A stretch of 64,000 bases of DNA from Bacillota bacterium (lineage in GTDB: Bacteria; Bacillota; Clostridia; Christensenellales; UMGS416), in contig JAEZSC010000186.1 of the NCBI GenBank assembly GCA_023422005.1, positions 65,073-129,072 on the forward strand. Reading direction: 5' to 3'. Below, in pieces: positions 8,633-16,856 of this stretch. Every line of letters begins with the position of its first letter. The stretch's first letter is position 1. The notes beneath the pieces were generated by a model, which did no database searches, was not told the DNA's origin, and saw nothing but the letters and a program-made list of their open reading frames with translations. The translations under genes were made by a program, and so were the position numbers.

Positions 8633-8714
8633 TAAATGGCGCGGCATCCATGCAATGTGCATCGCTAAATTGCTGAGCCTTGCGGTATAATGAATCTGTC
8701 ATAGAGGTGAAACC

Positions 8715-9392
8715 ATGCACATCCTTGTGGCCGACGACGAGGCCCGCATCCGCGAAGCCATCCGCGAATACGCCGAGTTCGAGGGCTGGCAGGTGACCGA
8801 GGCCAGCGACGGCATGCAGGCCGTGGAGCTGGCCCGCCAGCAGCGCTTCGACGTGGCGGTGCTGGACATCATGATGCCCCGGCTGGACGGCTTTTCCGCG
8901 TGCAAGGAAATCCGAAAGAAGAGCGATATGCCGGTGCTGATGCTCTCCGCCCGCGGCGAGGAATACGACAAGCTCTTCGGCTTCGAGCTGGGGATCGACG
9001 ATTACGTCGTAAAGCCCTTCAGCGGCAAGGAGCTCATGGCGCGCCTGCGGGCCATCGTGGCCCGCAGCCAAGCCAGAGAGGCCCAGAGCGAGACCCGGTT
9101 GGAAACACTGCGCTTTGAGGGGCTGGAGGTGGACTTCCAGGGCCGCCGGGTGCTGGTGGACGGCCAGCCCGTGCCCATGACGCCCAAGGAATACGACCTG
9201 CTTTTCTTCCTGGTGCGCAACCGCAACATCGCATTCTCGCGCGAGCAGCTCTTGAGCTCCGTGTGGGGCTATGAGTATTTCGGTGAAGACCGCACCGTGG
9301 ACGCCCATATCAAGATGGTGCGGGCAAGCCTGGGGCCCTACCGCAAGTTCATCGTCACGCTGCGCGCCATGGGGTATAAATTTGAAGCTTAA
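8715..9392 (+). CDS. OmpR-family response regulator
   Basis: A 225-residue two-component response regulator. The receiver domain (1-115) has the acidic pair D7-D8, phosphoacceptor D51 in VAVLDIMMP, T/S switch SAR (78-80) and K100 in VVKPF. The C-terminal winged helix (about 128-224) has TPKEYDLLFFLVRNRN and VWGYEYFGEDRTVDAHIKMVR. A TATAAT at 8686-8691 may be its -10 box. It overlaps the kinase gene by a few bases. The pair sits behind the MacAB-type exporter, which it is likely to control, as is common for such modules. Confidence 0.93.
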   Translation: MHILVADDEARIREAIREYAEFEGWQVTEASDGMQAVELARQQRFDVAVLDIMMPRLDGFSACKEIRKKSDMPVLMLSARGEEYDKLFGFELGIDDYVVKPFSGKELMARLRAIVARSQAREAQSETRLETLRFEGLEVDFQGRRVLVDGQPVPMTPKEYDLLFFLVRNRNIAFSREQLLSSVWGYEYFGEDRTVDAHIKMVRASLGPYRKFIVTLRAMGYKFEA

Positions 9393-10872
9393 ACCGGACG
9401 TCAAAAGCATAGGGTTCCGTGTGTGGATCTATATGATGCTCTTTTCGCTGGCTGTTTTGGCCATGCTGTGGCTCATGCAGGTCGTCTTCATTAACGGGTT
9501 CTACCAGAGCATGAAGACCCAAGGCATCAAGACTGCCGCCGGCAAGATCGCCACGCTTTACACCCAGGTGCAGGGGCAGGCGTTCGAAGTAGGGTTGGAC
9601 GCCATCGCCAACCAACGGGATCTGTTCGTCATCATCATGGATCGCGAGGGCAGGTCTGTTCTGTATGCCAAGAACCCCGAGAACCGGGACTATCGAACGC
9701 CGCTGGAGAGGCTGGACCGGCCGCCGGGCTTGCCGGGGCCGCAGAACCTGCGCGGCAGCATCTTTGAGCAGTTTGCATCGGTGGTGCGCGCCGCGGGCAG
9801 TGCCGAGGTCACGCACAGCTTTGAGGACCGCCGGGGCAGCGCCATGCTGCTGTACGGCAACCTGATTGCCGACAGCGCGGGCAACCAGGCGCTGCTGGTC
9901 ATCAGCTCTCCGCTGCAGCCGCTGGACGACACCGTGCGCATCCTGCGCGCGCAACTGGTCTATGTGACGCTGGCGGTGCTGGCACTGGCGCTGGTCGTGT
10001 CGGTGGTCATCGCTCTGCGGGTCAGCCGGCCGCTCACCCGCATCACCGGCAAGGCGGTGCTGCTGGCCCGCGGCCGCTATGACATGGCCTTTGACCGCGG
10101 CGGCTATACCGAGGTGGACCAGCTGGCCGACACGCTCAACTACGTTACGGCGGAGCTGGGCCAGGTGGAGAGTCTGCGCCGAGAGCTCATCGCTAATGTG
10201 AGCCACGACCTGCGCACGCCGCTCACGATGATCAAGCTCTATGCCGAAATGATCCGCGACCTCAACGGCGACAATCGCACCAAGCGCGAGCAGAACGTGG
10301 CCGTCATCATAGAGGAGAGCGACCGGCTGACGGCGCTGGTGCAGAACCTGCTGGACCTTTCCCGCCTGCAAAGCGGAGCCCTGCCCTTCCACGCGGAGGC
10401 TTTCGACTTGGTTGAGCTCGTGGAGAGCATCCTGACCCGCTATGACGCGCTGGTACAGCAGCAGGGTTATCGCTTCCTCTTCGAGCACCCGGACCAGCTG
10501 TGGGTGCGCGCCGACCGGGCCCGCATCGAGCAGGTGCTTTATAACCTGATCAACAACGCCGTGAACCACGCCGGTGCGGACAAGCAGGTTGCGCTCAAGG
10601 CCGCGGGATACCGCGACAGCGTGCTGCTCAGCGTGACCGACAACGGCGAGGGCATCGCTCAGGAGGATCTGGAGCGCATCTGGGACCGCTACTACAAGGT
10701 GGACAGGGAACACCGCCGCGATGTGGCCGGCACCGGCCTGGGGCTGTCCATCGTGAAATCCATACTGGACCAGCACCACGCCAAATATGGCGTGCGCAGC
10801 CAAAAGGGCGCGGGGGCCACGTTCTGGTTCGAGCTGCAGCGGGATGCAAGCGACGACATAGGGCAGGATTGA
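9382..10872 (+). CDS. Sensor histidine kinase
   Basis: A 496-residue membrane sensor kinase. Transmembrane helices are at about 13-37 and 193-212, enclosing an extracytoplasmic domain of about 155 residues; then HAMP (about 213-262), the HisKA helix with phosphoacceptor H275 in NVSHDLRTP, and the HATPase domain with N box LYNLINNAVNHAG, G1 box DNGEGI and G2 box GTGLGLS. The start is taken as TTG 9382, which overlaps the regulator's stop codon and follows GGGG; no ATG gives a complete first helix. It pairs with the regulator upstream. Confidence 0.9.
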   Translation: MKLKPDVKSIGFRVWIYMMLFSLAVLAMLWLMQVVFINGFYQSMKTQGIKTAAGKIATLYTQVQGQAFEVGLDAIANQRDLFVIIMDREGRSVLYAKNPENRDYRTPLERLDRPPGLPGPQNLRGSIFEQFASVVRAAGSAEVTHSFEDRRGSAMLLYGNLIADSAGNQALLVISSPLQPLDDTVRILRAQLVYVTLAVLALALVVSVVIALRVSRPLTRITGKAVLLARGRYDMAFDRGGYTEVDQLADTLNYVTAELGQVESLRRELIANVSHDLRTPLTMIKLYAEMIRDLNGDNRTKREQNVAVIIEESDRLTALVQNLLDLSRLQSGALPFHAEAFDLVELVESILTRYDALVQQQGYRFLFEHPDQLWVRADRARIEQVLYNLINNAVNHAGADKQVALKAAGYRDSVLLSVTDNGEGIAQEDLERIWDRYYKVDREHRRDVAGTGLGLSIVKSILDQHHAKYGVRSQKGAGATFWFELQRDASDDIGQD

Positions 10873-10893
10873 TTATTAAATGGGAGGCTGCTC

Positions 10894-11670
10894 ATGAATT
10901 ATGGGATCACGGGCAAGAACGCACTGATCAACGGCGGGTCTTCGGGCATCGGCCTGGGCATCGCCAGGGCATTGGCGGCGGAGGGTGTGCATGTGGCGCT
11001 GTGCGCCCGTGACGAAGGCAAGCTGCGACAGGCGGCCGGCGGCATCGCCGCGGAATTCGGCGTGCGCGCCGTGCCCATCGCCGCCGACGTATCCGCGCCT
11101 GAAGCGGCGGAGGATGCCGTGGCGCGGGCGGTGGCGGACTTGGGGGGGCTGGATATCCTCGTGAACAACTCCGGCGGCCCTGCCGCCGGCGTCTTCGAGG
11201 AGCTCTCCGACCAGCAATGGGAGGAAGCCGCCCAACTGTTGCTGATGAGTGCGGTGCGCTTCTCCCGGGCGGCGCTGCCACACATGAAGGCCCAGGGGTG
11301 GGGGCGCATCCTCAACCTGTGCTCCACATCGGTGCGGGAGCCCATCGCCGGGCTCATGCTGTCCAACGCGCTGCGCGCGGCGGTCATCGGCCTTTCCAAG
11401 ACGCTGTCGCAGGAGGCCGGCCCCTACGGGGTCACCGTGAACAGCATCCTGCCCGGCCGCATACACACCGGCAGGCTGGAGGCGCTGGCCGACCGCCAGG
11501 GCCGCCCCCGGGATCAGGTGTTTGCCGACTGGATCGCGGAGATCCCCTTGCGACGCCTGGGCAAGCCTGCGGATGTAGGCGCGCTTGCGGCCTTCCTGGC
11601 TTCGGAGCCGGCGGGGTATCTGACCGGGTTATCCATCCCTGTCGATGGTGGCATGCTAAAGTCTGTATAA
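10894..11670 (+). CDS. Short-chain dehydrogenase-like protein with altered catalytic residues
   Basis: A 258-residue protein of the classical SDR size, resembling beta-ketoacyl-ACP reductases. The cofactor motif is GGSSGIG (14-20, in place of TGxxxGIG), and DILVNNSGG and a serine at S144/S146 are present. At the catalytic site the YxxxK motif is replaced by S157-N-A-L-R161, so both tyrosine and lysine are missing. This matches the described group of BKR-like SDR proteins that depart from the tetrad; activity may be lost or altered. It has a good ribosome site (GGGAGG, 10890s) and follows the kinase gene by 21 bases, possibly co-transcribed with it. Confidence 0.8.
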   Translation: MNYGITGKNALINGGSSGIGLGIARALAAEGVHVALCARDEGKLRQAAGGIAAEFGVRAVPIAADVSAPEAAEDAVARAVADLGGLDILVNNSGGPAAGVFEELSDQQWEEAAQLLLMSAVRFSRAALPHMKAQGWGRILNLCSTSVREPIAGLMLSNALRAAVIGLSKTLSQEAGPYGVTVNSILPGRIHTGRLEALADRQGRPRDQVFADWIAEIPLRRLGKPADVGALAAFLASEPAGYLTGLSIPVDGGMLKSV

Positions 11671-11742
11671 CCGTGCGGATATCGCAGAAAGAGGTGCCGC
11701 GGCATAGGATGTAGGGAAAATACTCGCAAAGGAGTGATCCCT

Positions 11743-12081
11743 ATGCCTCCTACCGCGTTTTTTGGCGTCGTCAACTACACCATCGTAGCCGGCGACACGC
11801 TTTATAGCATTGCCCGGCGCTACAACACGACCGTCCGCCTCATCATGCTTTTCAACCCCGGCGTGGACCCCAACTCCCTGCGCGTGGGGCAGATGATTTT
11901 GATCCCGCTTTCACCGCCGGAATCCATGATCTACACCGTGCGCGCCGGCGACACGCTCTATTCCATCGCCCGCCGCCATGGCACCACGGCGGAATTGCTG
12001 GCCCGGTTCAACTATATCGGGCCGCCCTACACGATTTATCCGGGGTGGCAGCTCGTCGTTCCCGCTTCGCTCAGAGGCTAA
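11743..12081 (+). CDS. Protein with two LysM domains
   Basis: A 112-residue protein made of two LysM peptidoglycan-binding domains, residues about 11-55 (YTIVAGDTLYSIARRYNTT...LRVGQMILIP) and 64-108 (YTVRAGDTLYSIARRHGTT...YPGWQLVVP). There is no signal peptide or catalytic domain. The ATG at 11743 was chosen over an in-frame GTG at 11734 because AAAGGAG ends 8 bases upstream. Short LysM-only proteins like this are common in Clostridia, where some coat spores or bind wall; that role is inference. Confidence 0.9.
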   Translation: MPPTAFFGVVNYTIVAGDTLYSIARRYNTTVRLIMLFNPGVDPNSLRVGQMILIPLSPPESMIYTVRAGDTLYSIARRHGTTAELLARFNYIGPPYTIYPGWQLVVPASLRG

Positions 12082-12157
12082 AGCCTCTTTCGCTGCGCTT
12101 TCGCCTTCGGCGCTGTTGCGCCTTGGCGATTCAGAAGACTTGCATGTTGTCTGGTTT

Positions 12158-12194
12158 CCCGCCTGTCGATAACCGTCGGCAGGCGGGCTTTTTG
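12158..12194 (+). terminator. Terminator after the LysM gene
   Basis: CCCGCCTG (12158-12165) pairs with CAGGCGGG (12180-12187), followed by CTTTTTG. It lies 76 bases after the LysM stop codon. Confidence 0.75.
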
Positions 12195-12325
12195 CTGTTT
12201 TGGCCCATTCTCCGGGAAAGGAAAACGGGGACCGCTGAGGCGGGGATTTAGTGTGCGGTTCTGTCTGGTTGCTCGTTACCTTGGCCGGTTAAACCGGCCG
12301 GCAAAAGGTATGCGTCATTGCAAGC

Positions 12326-12412
12326 CCTCTCTCCCAACCTCTCCCCCAGAGGGGGAGAGGTAAAGTTACATAAAAGTCCCTCCCCCTCCGGGGGAGGGTG
12401 CGGGAGAGGGCT
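12326..12412. repeat. Dispersed repeat family B, copy 2
   Basis: A long palindromic element: CCCTCTCTCCCAACCTCTCC... through GGGGGAGAGG, a short AT-rich centre (TAAAGTTACATAAAAG), then TCCCTCCCCC/GGGGGAGGG and GGGAGAGGGCTTG. Its closest relative is at 21095-21186, with the same order of parts. Confidence 0.85.
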
Positions 12413-12525
12413 TGAGAGGCGGAAAGGATGAGTAAAGGTTCACCAAGGAGAATGGTGTTTTTGGCCTGTAAATGAAGAGGCTACTCCATAGGTCACATAC
12501 TGGCATAAACTTTCAAAGATAGTGC

Positions 12526-12573
12526 CGAAGGTTTCCAAAGGGCGACCGGAGACCTTTGGTCGCGCCCGATGGC
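12526..12573 (-). repeat. Dispersed repeat family A, copy 2
   Basis: Reverse orientation copy: CCGAAGGTTTCCAAAGGGCG, ACCGGAGACCTTTGGTCGCG, CCCGATGGC. See the copy at 8578-8632. Confidence 0.8.
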
Positions 12574-12759
12574 ACTGCCCCGGCTTGCGGCAACGTCGGC
12601 TCTGCCGATGTGAGAGCAAGCCGATAGTTGCGCAAGGCGCAACGAAGGTCGCGAAATCCTTTTGCATATTTATTGTTGCTCCCTACAGATGGAGCGTGAT
12701 AAGATTCGATAAACTATAGCGCAAATCCATGTAGGCTAGGCATAGACGAGGGATTCACT

Positions 12760-13209
12760 TTGAACCAGAAGGAACAACTCAACGACATCAAGCGCAAACT
12801 CCGGGAGCTGAAAGCCCTGGAGATCAAGCTGCGGTTCGGCGGCAAAAGGCCGGAGGGCTCCGCGTTGGTTTGGGATGACTTTTTCGATCTGCGGGAAGCA
12901 GGCAAGGGCAAGGCAAAATACCCATTGGCGATGTTGGCGGCCATGGACCACGAGGCGTTTGGGAATGCCGTTGATCAATATTGGGCGTTTGTTTATAATC
13001 GGTATTATAAAGAGAATGGCATCCAGGATGCCGAGGTGTTTGACGCGGCAGAGCTTGACAAGCTGGATCTGCCCTTTGACGCCGATGAGAGCGAGATCAA
13101 GAGGCGGTTTCGCCAACTGGCGAAGATCCATCATCCCGATGCCGGCGGAGATGCCGGGAAGTTCATTGAGTTGATGGAGTTGTATCGGAAACTGATCAAC
13201 AAAGCATGA
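12760..13209 (+). CDS. J-domain protein
   Basis: A 149-residue protein with a C-terminal J domain (about 98-149) carrying the diagnostic HPD motif at H125-P126-D127 (RQLAKIHHPDAGGD). The N-terminal 100 residues are a charged helical region with no recognised domain, in contrast to canonical DnaJ where the J domain is first. Such C-terminal J proteins recruit Hsp70 (DnaK) to specific partners. The start is TTG 12760, which follows GAGGGA by 6 bases; no ATG is suitably placed. It stands alone. Confidence 0.85.
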   Translation: MNQKEQLNDIKRKLRELKALEIKLRFGGKRPEGSALVWDDFFDLREAGKGKAKYPLAMLAAMDHEAFGNAVDQYWAFVYNRYYKENGIQDAEVFDAAELDKLDLPFDADESEIKRRFRQLAKIHHPDAGGDAGKFIELMELYRKLINKA

Positions 13210-13227
13210 CGCTTAGGTTTTTATGGC

Positions 13228-13866
13228 TCAGCCGCAACAAATCGCCGCAGCCGTTTTCTGCAAAAGTAGAGTTTCTTCCTCTGTGAGCTTCATGGAGATG
13301 GCGTCTGTTTCGATTGTGGAGGGTAGGCCAAGTGGATCAATATTGAAAATCGTCTGAGCCAAAACACATGCGTTCAGATATGCGCCTCTCGCGTTTTGGT
13401 GCTCACCGTCATCGGCATATAGATCCACTGTGCCGCGAAGGCTGTGCCACGCGGGTCCGCATTTGGCTATCCGGCTTCCTGGACATAAAGCATGGAGCGC
13501 CGCAAAAGCATCGTCTATTTTCTTCTGACCGTCAGGATTGTTTTTCTCCGACCAAGTGTTCATGAAGACGGCAGTCGCGTTGGCATCTGAGATCGCTTTG
13601 AACAGGTCCAACCCCTGTTCATAAAAAGCTTCGGTTCCATCAAAAGGATGTGACCTCTGCTGGATGACGACATAGTCATAGCCGCCGTAACGGATGTTCG
13701 GCAACGCGCAACCCGATGAAAGATGCCAGCTCCAATCACAGCCCGGATATGTAAGCATGGTGGCATGGGCGTCCCTACCCGCCTGTTTGCATACAGCGGT
13801 AAATAACCACGGTAGGTTTTCAACATAGGTGTGGCTGTTGCCGATAAACAGTACATGGGTACTCAT
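13228..13866 (-). CDS. SGNH-hydrolase-like protein
   Basis: A 212-residue protein of the SGNH/GDSL esterase superfamily. Block I is FIGNSHT (7-13) with the nucleophile serine in an atypical GNSHT context, block II includes YPGCD, block III is near DYVVIQQRS and block V is DGEHQN (D and H of the triad, about 152-156). There is no signal peptide. The gene is lower in GC than its neighbours and is convergent with the J-domain gene, 18 bases apart. Substrate is unknown. Confidence 0.75.
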   Translation of the reverse strand: MSTHVLFIGNSHTYVENLPWLFTAVCKQAGRDAHATMLTYPGCDWSWHLSSGCALPNIRYGGYDYVVIQQRSHPFDGTEAFYEQGLDLFKAISDANATAVFMNTWSEKNNPDGQKKIDDAFAALHALCPGSRIAKCGPAWHSLRGTVDLYADDGEHQNARGAYLNACVLAQTIFNIDPLGLPSTIETDAISMKLTEEETLLLQKTAAAICCG

Positions 13867-13910
13867 CTATTGACTCCCTTCAAAATCCAGCAACCCTTAC
13901 GCAGGCGACT

Positions 13911-14030
13911 CTATTTGATCCACTGATATATTACCCCCAGGCGGGCGTCCTCCCGGCTTTCCACCAGGCCCAGACGGACCATTCTGGAGGCGATGGAGCC
14001 GCTGCTTCTGCCCAGTCTCTTGGCATTTTA
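13911..14030 (-). pseudogene. C-terminal fragment of a helix-turn-helix-like protein
   Basis: On the minus strand a 37-residue reading ends at a TAG at 13911-13913 and contains AKRLGRSSGSIASRMVRLGL, the pattern of a helix-turn-helix with a typical LGRS-GSI-SRL recognition turn. It is followed by VESREDARLGVIYQWIK. Immediately upstream in frame there is a TAA (14028-14030), and there is no start codon, so only the end of a former gene remains. Confidence 0.55.
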
Positions 14031-14243
14031 GCAGTGATATTTGCATTTGCCAATGGGTTTGCAAAACAACCCTCCGTCAGGCTGTTGCCTGCCACCTTTC
14101 ATGCTAAGGGAGACAGGGCGGATGATGTATCCTGTTCGCCTATACGACCTGAGGGAGGTCATTTCTCCCCTTTTAAAGGAGAGGCTGGGGGAGAGGGGCT
14201 GCCTTCAGAAGAAATGTACATCTTGTGCACAAAACCGAATGAA

Positions 14244-14272
14244 TTGATTGTTTTAAAGGAAAGACATATAAT
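14244..14272 (+). promoter_or_regulatory. Sigma-A-type promoter for the small membrane protein gene
   Basis: TTGATT (14244-14249) and TATAAT (14267-14272) are separated by 17 bases. The gene's start codon lies about 65 bases downstream. Confidence 0.7.
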
Positions 14273-14337
14273 GCTTATAATGCGCAGTTGGCTGGTGTGG
14301 ATTAAGCCTTTTATATTTATTTTGAAGGTGAAGACAT

Positions 14338-14610
14338 TTGGTTATTCTTTTAGTTGTCTTAGGGATTGTTTTTATCATAGCAGGTATGCTTTGGCTATTT
14401 GTCTTCAATATCAGGAAACGAGACATAATTGAGAGGTATGCAAATAGCAGTCTGTTAGAATATAGAGACGAAGATATTATACCTGAAGAAGTTGCTAAAA
14501 AGTTCATTTTGGATGGTATCAGAACTATATTTAGCAAGATTTTATTACCATCCATTGTTATTTTGTGTGGAATGTTAGCAATTGTAATTGCGTCATACTT
14601 TGGGAAATGA
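14338..14610 (+). CDS. Small two-helix membrane protein
   Basis: A 90-residue protein with two predicted transmembrane helices (about 2-25 and 66-87) and a charged middle segment (NIRKRDIIERYANSSLLEYRDEDIIPEEVAKK). The start is TTG 14338, 7 bases after GAAGGTGAAG; no better start exists. It is AT-rich compared with everything around it, which suggests recent acquisition. No family was recognised. Confidence 0.65.
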   Translation: MVILLVVLGIVFIIAGMLWLFVFNIRKRDIIERYANSSLLEYRDEDIIPEEVAKKFILDGIRTIFSKILLPSIVILCGMLAIVIASYFGK

Positions 14611-14691
14611 GTATTACTAAGCATAACGCGAGGCTGACATTTTCCAACTTCTGCGTGAGATTATGAGCATCAGCTGACAGAAATCTAAAAG

Positions 14692-14721
14692 GCAAGCCCG
14701 CTGATTGCTCAGCAGGCTTGC
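14692..14721 (-). terminator. Terminator for the minus-strand gene at 14749-16521
   Basis: GCAAGCC-C-GCTG pairs with CAGC-A-GGCTTGC around an ATTGCT loop. On the minus strand it is followed by CTTTTAGATTT, and lies 27 bases beyond the stop codon of the TIM-barrel gene. It could also serve the plus-strand gene ending at 14610. Confidence 0.65.
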
Positions 14722-14748
14722 TTCGTTATAAGTTCTCTGTCACCCGTG

Positions 14749-16521
14749 TTATGCCGGCGGCGCCGACCTTACCTCGTGCTGCGGCGCAGCTTCCTGCGCT
14801 CCGCCCCTCTCTACTCTGTAGAAGCTGAACTGACCGGGGAAGACCAGCAGCTCGAACACCGCGGTCTCTCCGCGGGTGTACAGCGGCTGTATCGCCGGTC
14901 GGGTGCTGCCCAGCGGATGCAGCGCTGCGGCATTGCGTGCCAGCATGTGCACGCGGTGGGGCTGTGCGCCGTCGGCCACGAAGGGGTAGAGGGCGAACAC
15001 ATCGTTGTCGTAGGCGAAAAGGCCGATCTGCGCCGGGGCGTCCAGCACCAGGTCGCCGTAGAAGGCCTGGCGGATGCGCGTGAGCACCGGCTGGGGCAGG
15101 CGCTTGAGCTCGGCGAAGTTGTCTGGCACGACCAGCGTGGTCATGGAGCCTTGGCCGTAGGTGTCTCGCATCAGCAGGCCGAAGTTCTCGTCGCCGGCGA
15201 TGGCCTTGACTTGGCACCACGTCGTGTTGTTGCGGTATTCCAGCACCGGCAGCGTCACGGGTTGGATGCCGTGCTCAATCGTCATCATCCACCCGCCCAC
15301 AGGCTCGACCATATAATCTACAGCTGTCACGCGGCGGCCGCGGTCCCGCATGCTGGTCATGCGCGCAAGGCCTTTGTCCAGCGTGGCCCGCACAAAGCCG
15401 GAACTGACGACGGCCCGGCCGCCGGCTGTCACATAAGCCTCCAGCTTTTCCACGATGTCCGCGTCACAGGCGGCGCTGGCCGTCAGGAACACTGCCGGCG
15501 CGCTCGCGGGGAAGGCGGGCACAGGCTCAAAGGGGATACCCAGCATGCCCAGGTAGTCCTCCAGATGGTCCTCGCCCTGGGAATTGGCCGGGTGATAGAC
15601 CGGAATGCCCACCGGCTGGCCGGCGTGGTCCATCAGTTCATCCAGCTTGTGCAGCTGGAAGCCCAGCGGCGGCACGAACACCGTGTCATACAGGCTGTGC
15701 CAGCAGAACAGCATAACCTCCCGGGGGCGGCTGAATACGGTCAGATAGGCCTGCTCCAGATAGGTGTCCAGCGGGTAGCACCCGTAGGGGTCCAGCCAGC
15801 CGCCGCCGTTGCGGCCGGGGGCCAGGTTCTCCATCCAGCGCATCAAAGAGAAGGATAGATAGCGCGGCAGGTGCTGGTGGGTGTGCACCGGGTGGCGGGT
15901 CTCGGTGCCGGTGTAGATCATGTCGAACTGGTCTTTCTGCACGCCGGGGTTGTAGCCGGCCTCCTGGAAGCTCTCGACCCAGTTGGGGTATTTGATCGTG
16001 ACGCGGCAGTTGGGGTTCACGGCCTTGGCGGGCTTGAGCACCAGATTTTCGCTGACTTCGGCCATCAGGTCCAGGCGGAACCGCTCCCAACTGCGCTCGC
16101 CGCGCTGGGCGCGGCAGCTGTCGCATGTGCAGTTTGTGAAATAGAAATCATCGATGATGAACTCGTCGAACGCCGCCGCCGTGTGCTCCACGATTTCTTT
16201 CATCCGTGCGCGCATGGCCGGGTCGGTGTAGCAGAAGGTGTTGAAGATGCGCTGCTTGGGCTGGGCAGGGTTCTGGTCGGCGATGGTCGTCGTGATGCCG
16301 CCGGCGGTCTCGATGCCGTGGCGGGCGAAAACGGCGCGCACCATGGCCAGCTGCTCGCGGCTCACCAGCACGTTGTCGCGGTAGCTCTCCACGTACACCT
16401 TGTCCGGCTGCACATGGCGCTGGAAGAAGGCGATCTGCTGCTCCAGCGAGGCTTCTGTGGCCTTGGCCAGCGAGTCTGCCACGCAATAGATGACCAGCTT
16501 GAAATTGCGGTAATTGCCCAT
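14749..16521 (-). CDS. Glycoside-hydrolase-like TIM-barrel protein, function unknown
   Basis: A 590-residue protein without signal peptide. The N-terminal half (about 1-330) has TIM-barrel-like strands ending in acidic residues, notably FDEFIIDDFYF near residue 120, followed by a compact NCTCDSC cysteine cluster that may bind metal. The middle (about 330-430) has the VPVYHPANSQGEDHLEDYLGMLGI and GGRAVVSSGF segments seen in beta-galactosidase trimerisation-type (class I amidotransferase-like) domains, and the C terminus is beta rich. This resembles uncharacterised family members related to GH42-type hydrolases; no catalytic assignment is safe. It has its own terminator and is not in an operon with a transporter. 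Confidence 0.6.
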   Translation of the reverse strand: MGNYRNFKLVIYCVADSLAKATEASLEQQIAFFQRHVQPDKVYVESYRDNVLVSREQLAMVRAVFARHGIETAGGITTTIADQNPAQPKQRIFNTFCYTDPAMRARMKEIVEHTAAAFDEFIIDDFYFTNCTCDSCRAQRGERSWERFRLDLMAEVSENLVLKPAKAVNPNCRVTIKYPNWVESFQEAGYNPGVQKDQFDMIYTGTETRHPVHTHQHLPRYLSFSLMRWMENLAPGRNGGGWLDPYGCYPLDTYLEQAYLTVFSRPREVMLFCWHSLYDTVFVPPLGFQLHKLDELMDHAGQPVGIPVYHPANSQGEDHLEDYLGMLGIPFEPVPAFPASAPAVFLTASAACDADIVEKLEAYVTAGGRAVVSSGFVRATLDKGLARMTSMRDRGRRVTAVDYMVEPVGGWMMTIEHGIQPVTLPVLEYRNNTTWCQVKAIAGDENFGLLMRDTYGQGSMTTLVVPDNFAELKRLPQPVLTRIRQAFYGDLVLDAPAQIGLFAYDNDVFALYPFVADGAQPHRVHMLARNAAALHPLGSTRPAIQPLYTRGETAVFELLVFPGQFSFYRVERGGAQEAAPQHEVRSAPPA

Positions 16522-16662
16522 GGCGAATCCCTCCTGTGCGAGTCTGGGAATAGTATACCGTACATGGAAACGTTATTACATGATGATCTGGTATTATCTA
16601 GACAATCGGCTTGCCCAAGAACTCCTTATGTGAAGAATAGCAGGAAGCCGACCGACGGTTTA

Positions 16663-16723
16663 TCCCTGTCAGGAAATGCGCTTGCGCATTTCCGGTCGCC
16701 CGCAGGCGAGACGCGGGAGGAAA
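16663..16723. repeat. Dispersed repeat family E, copy 1
   Basis: CCCTGTCAGGAAATGCGCTTGC, GCATTTCCGGTCGCCCGC and AGGCGAGACGCGGGAGG. The inverted relative at 36930-36996 (CCTCCCGTCGTCTCGCCTGC...GATTCCCTGAC) shares both flanks but has a different central hairpin (TCTGC..GCAGA instead of ATGCGC..GCGCAT). Confidence 0.7.
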
Positions 16724-16774
16724 TAGAAAACGAGCAATGGATGGATACAAAAACCGCCCACAGGCGAAAAACGT

Positions 16775-16856
16775 TTGAATCGCCAAGGTGCTACAGCGCC
16801 CAGGATGCAGGGGCGAGCAGGGGCCGAAGGCCCCGACCAGCCGCAGGCGAAGGGCG
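16775..16856 (-). repeat. Dispersed repeat family C, copy 1
   Basis: GAATCGCCAAGGTGCTACAG, CGCCCAGGATGCAGGGGCG, AGCAGGGGCCGAAGGCCCC and GACCAGCCGCAGGCGAAGG. The complement of this series is found at 20615-20692. The GGGGCC-GAA-GGCCCC core is a hairpin and may also end the minus-strand DUF5680 transcript, whose stop codon is adjacent. Confidence 0.85.

Larger units (their letters stand above)
12082..12759. other. Non-coding stretch with terminator and two repeats
   Basis: No gene was recognised over 678 bases. It holds a terminator (12158-12194), a palindromic repeat of family B (12326-12412), one of family A (12526-12573) and, at 12100-12140, a GGCGCTGTTGCGCCTTGGCGA segment shared with other spacers. 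Repetitive short reading frames have no ribosome site. Confidence 0.6.
13867..14337. other. Non-coding stretch with gene remnant, repeat and promoter
   Basis: This spacer holds a truncated gene remnant (13911-14030, minus strand), a family B-like repeat (about 14140-14204) and a good promoter (14244-14272) for the small membrane protein gene. No other gene was recognised. Confidence 0.6.

Noticed and set aside
9355..10803. A 482-codon minus-strand open frame opposite the sensor kinase
   Set aside because: It mirrors the kinase reading frame; the plus strand has all kinase boxes.
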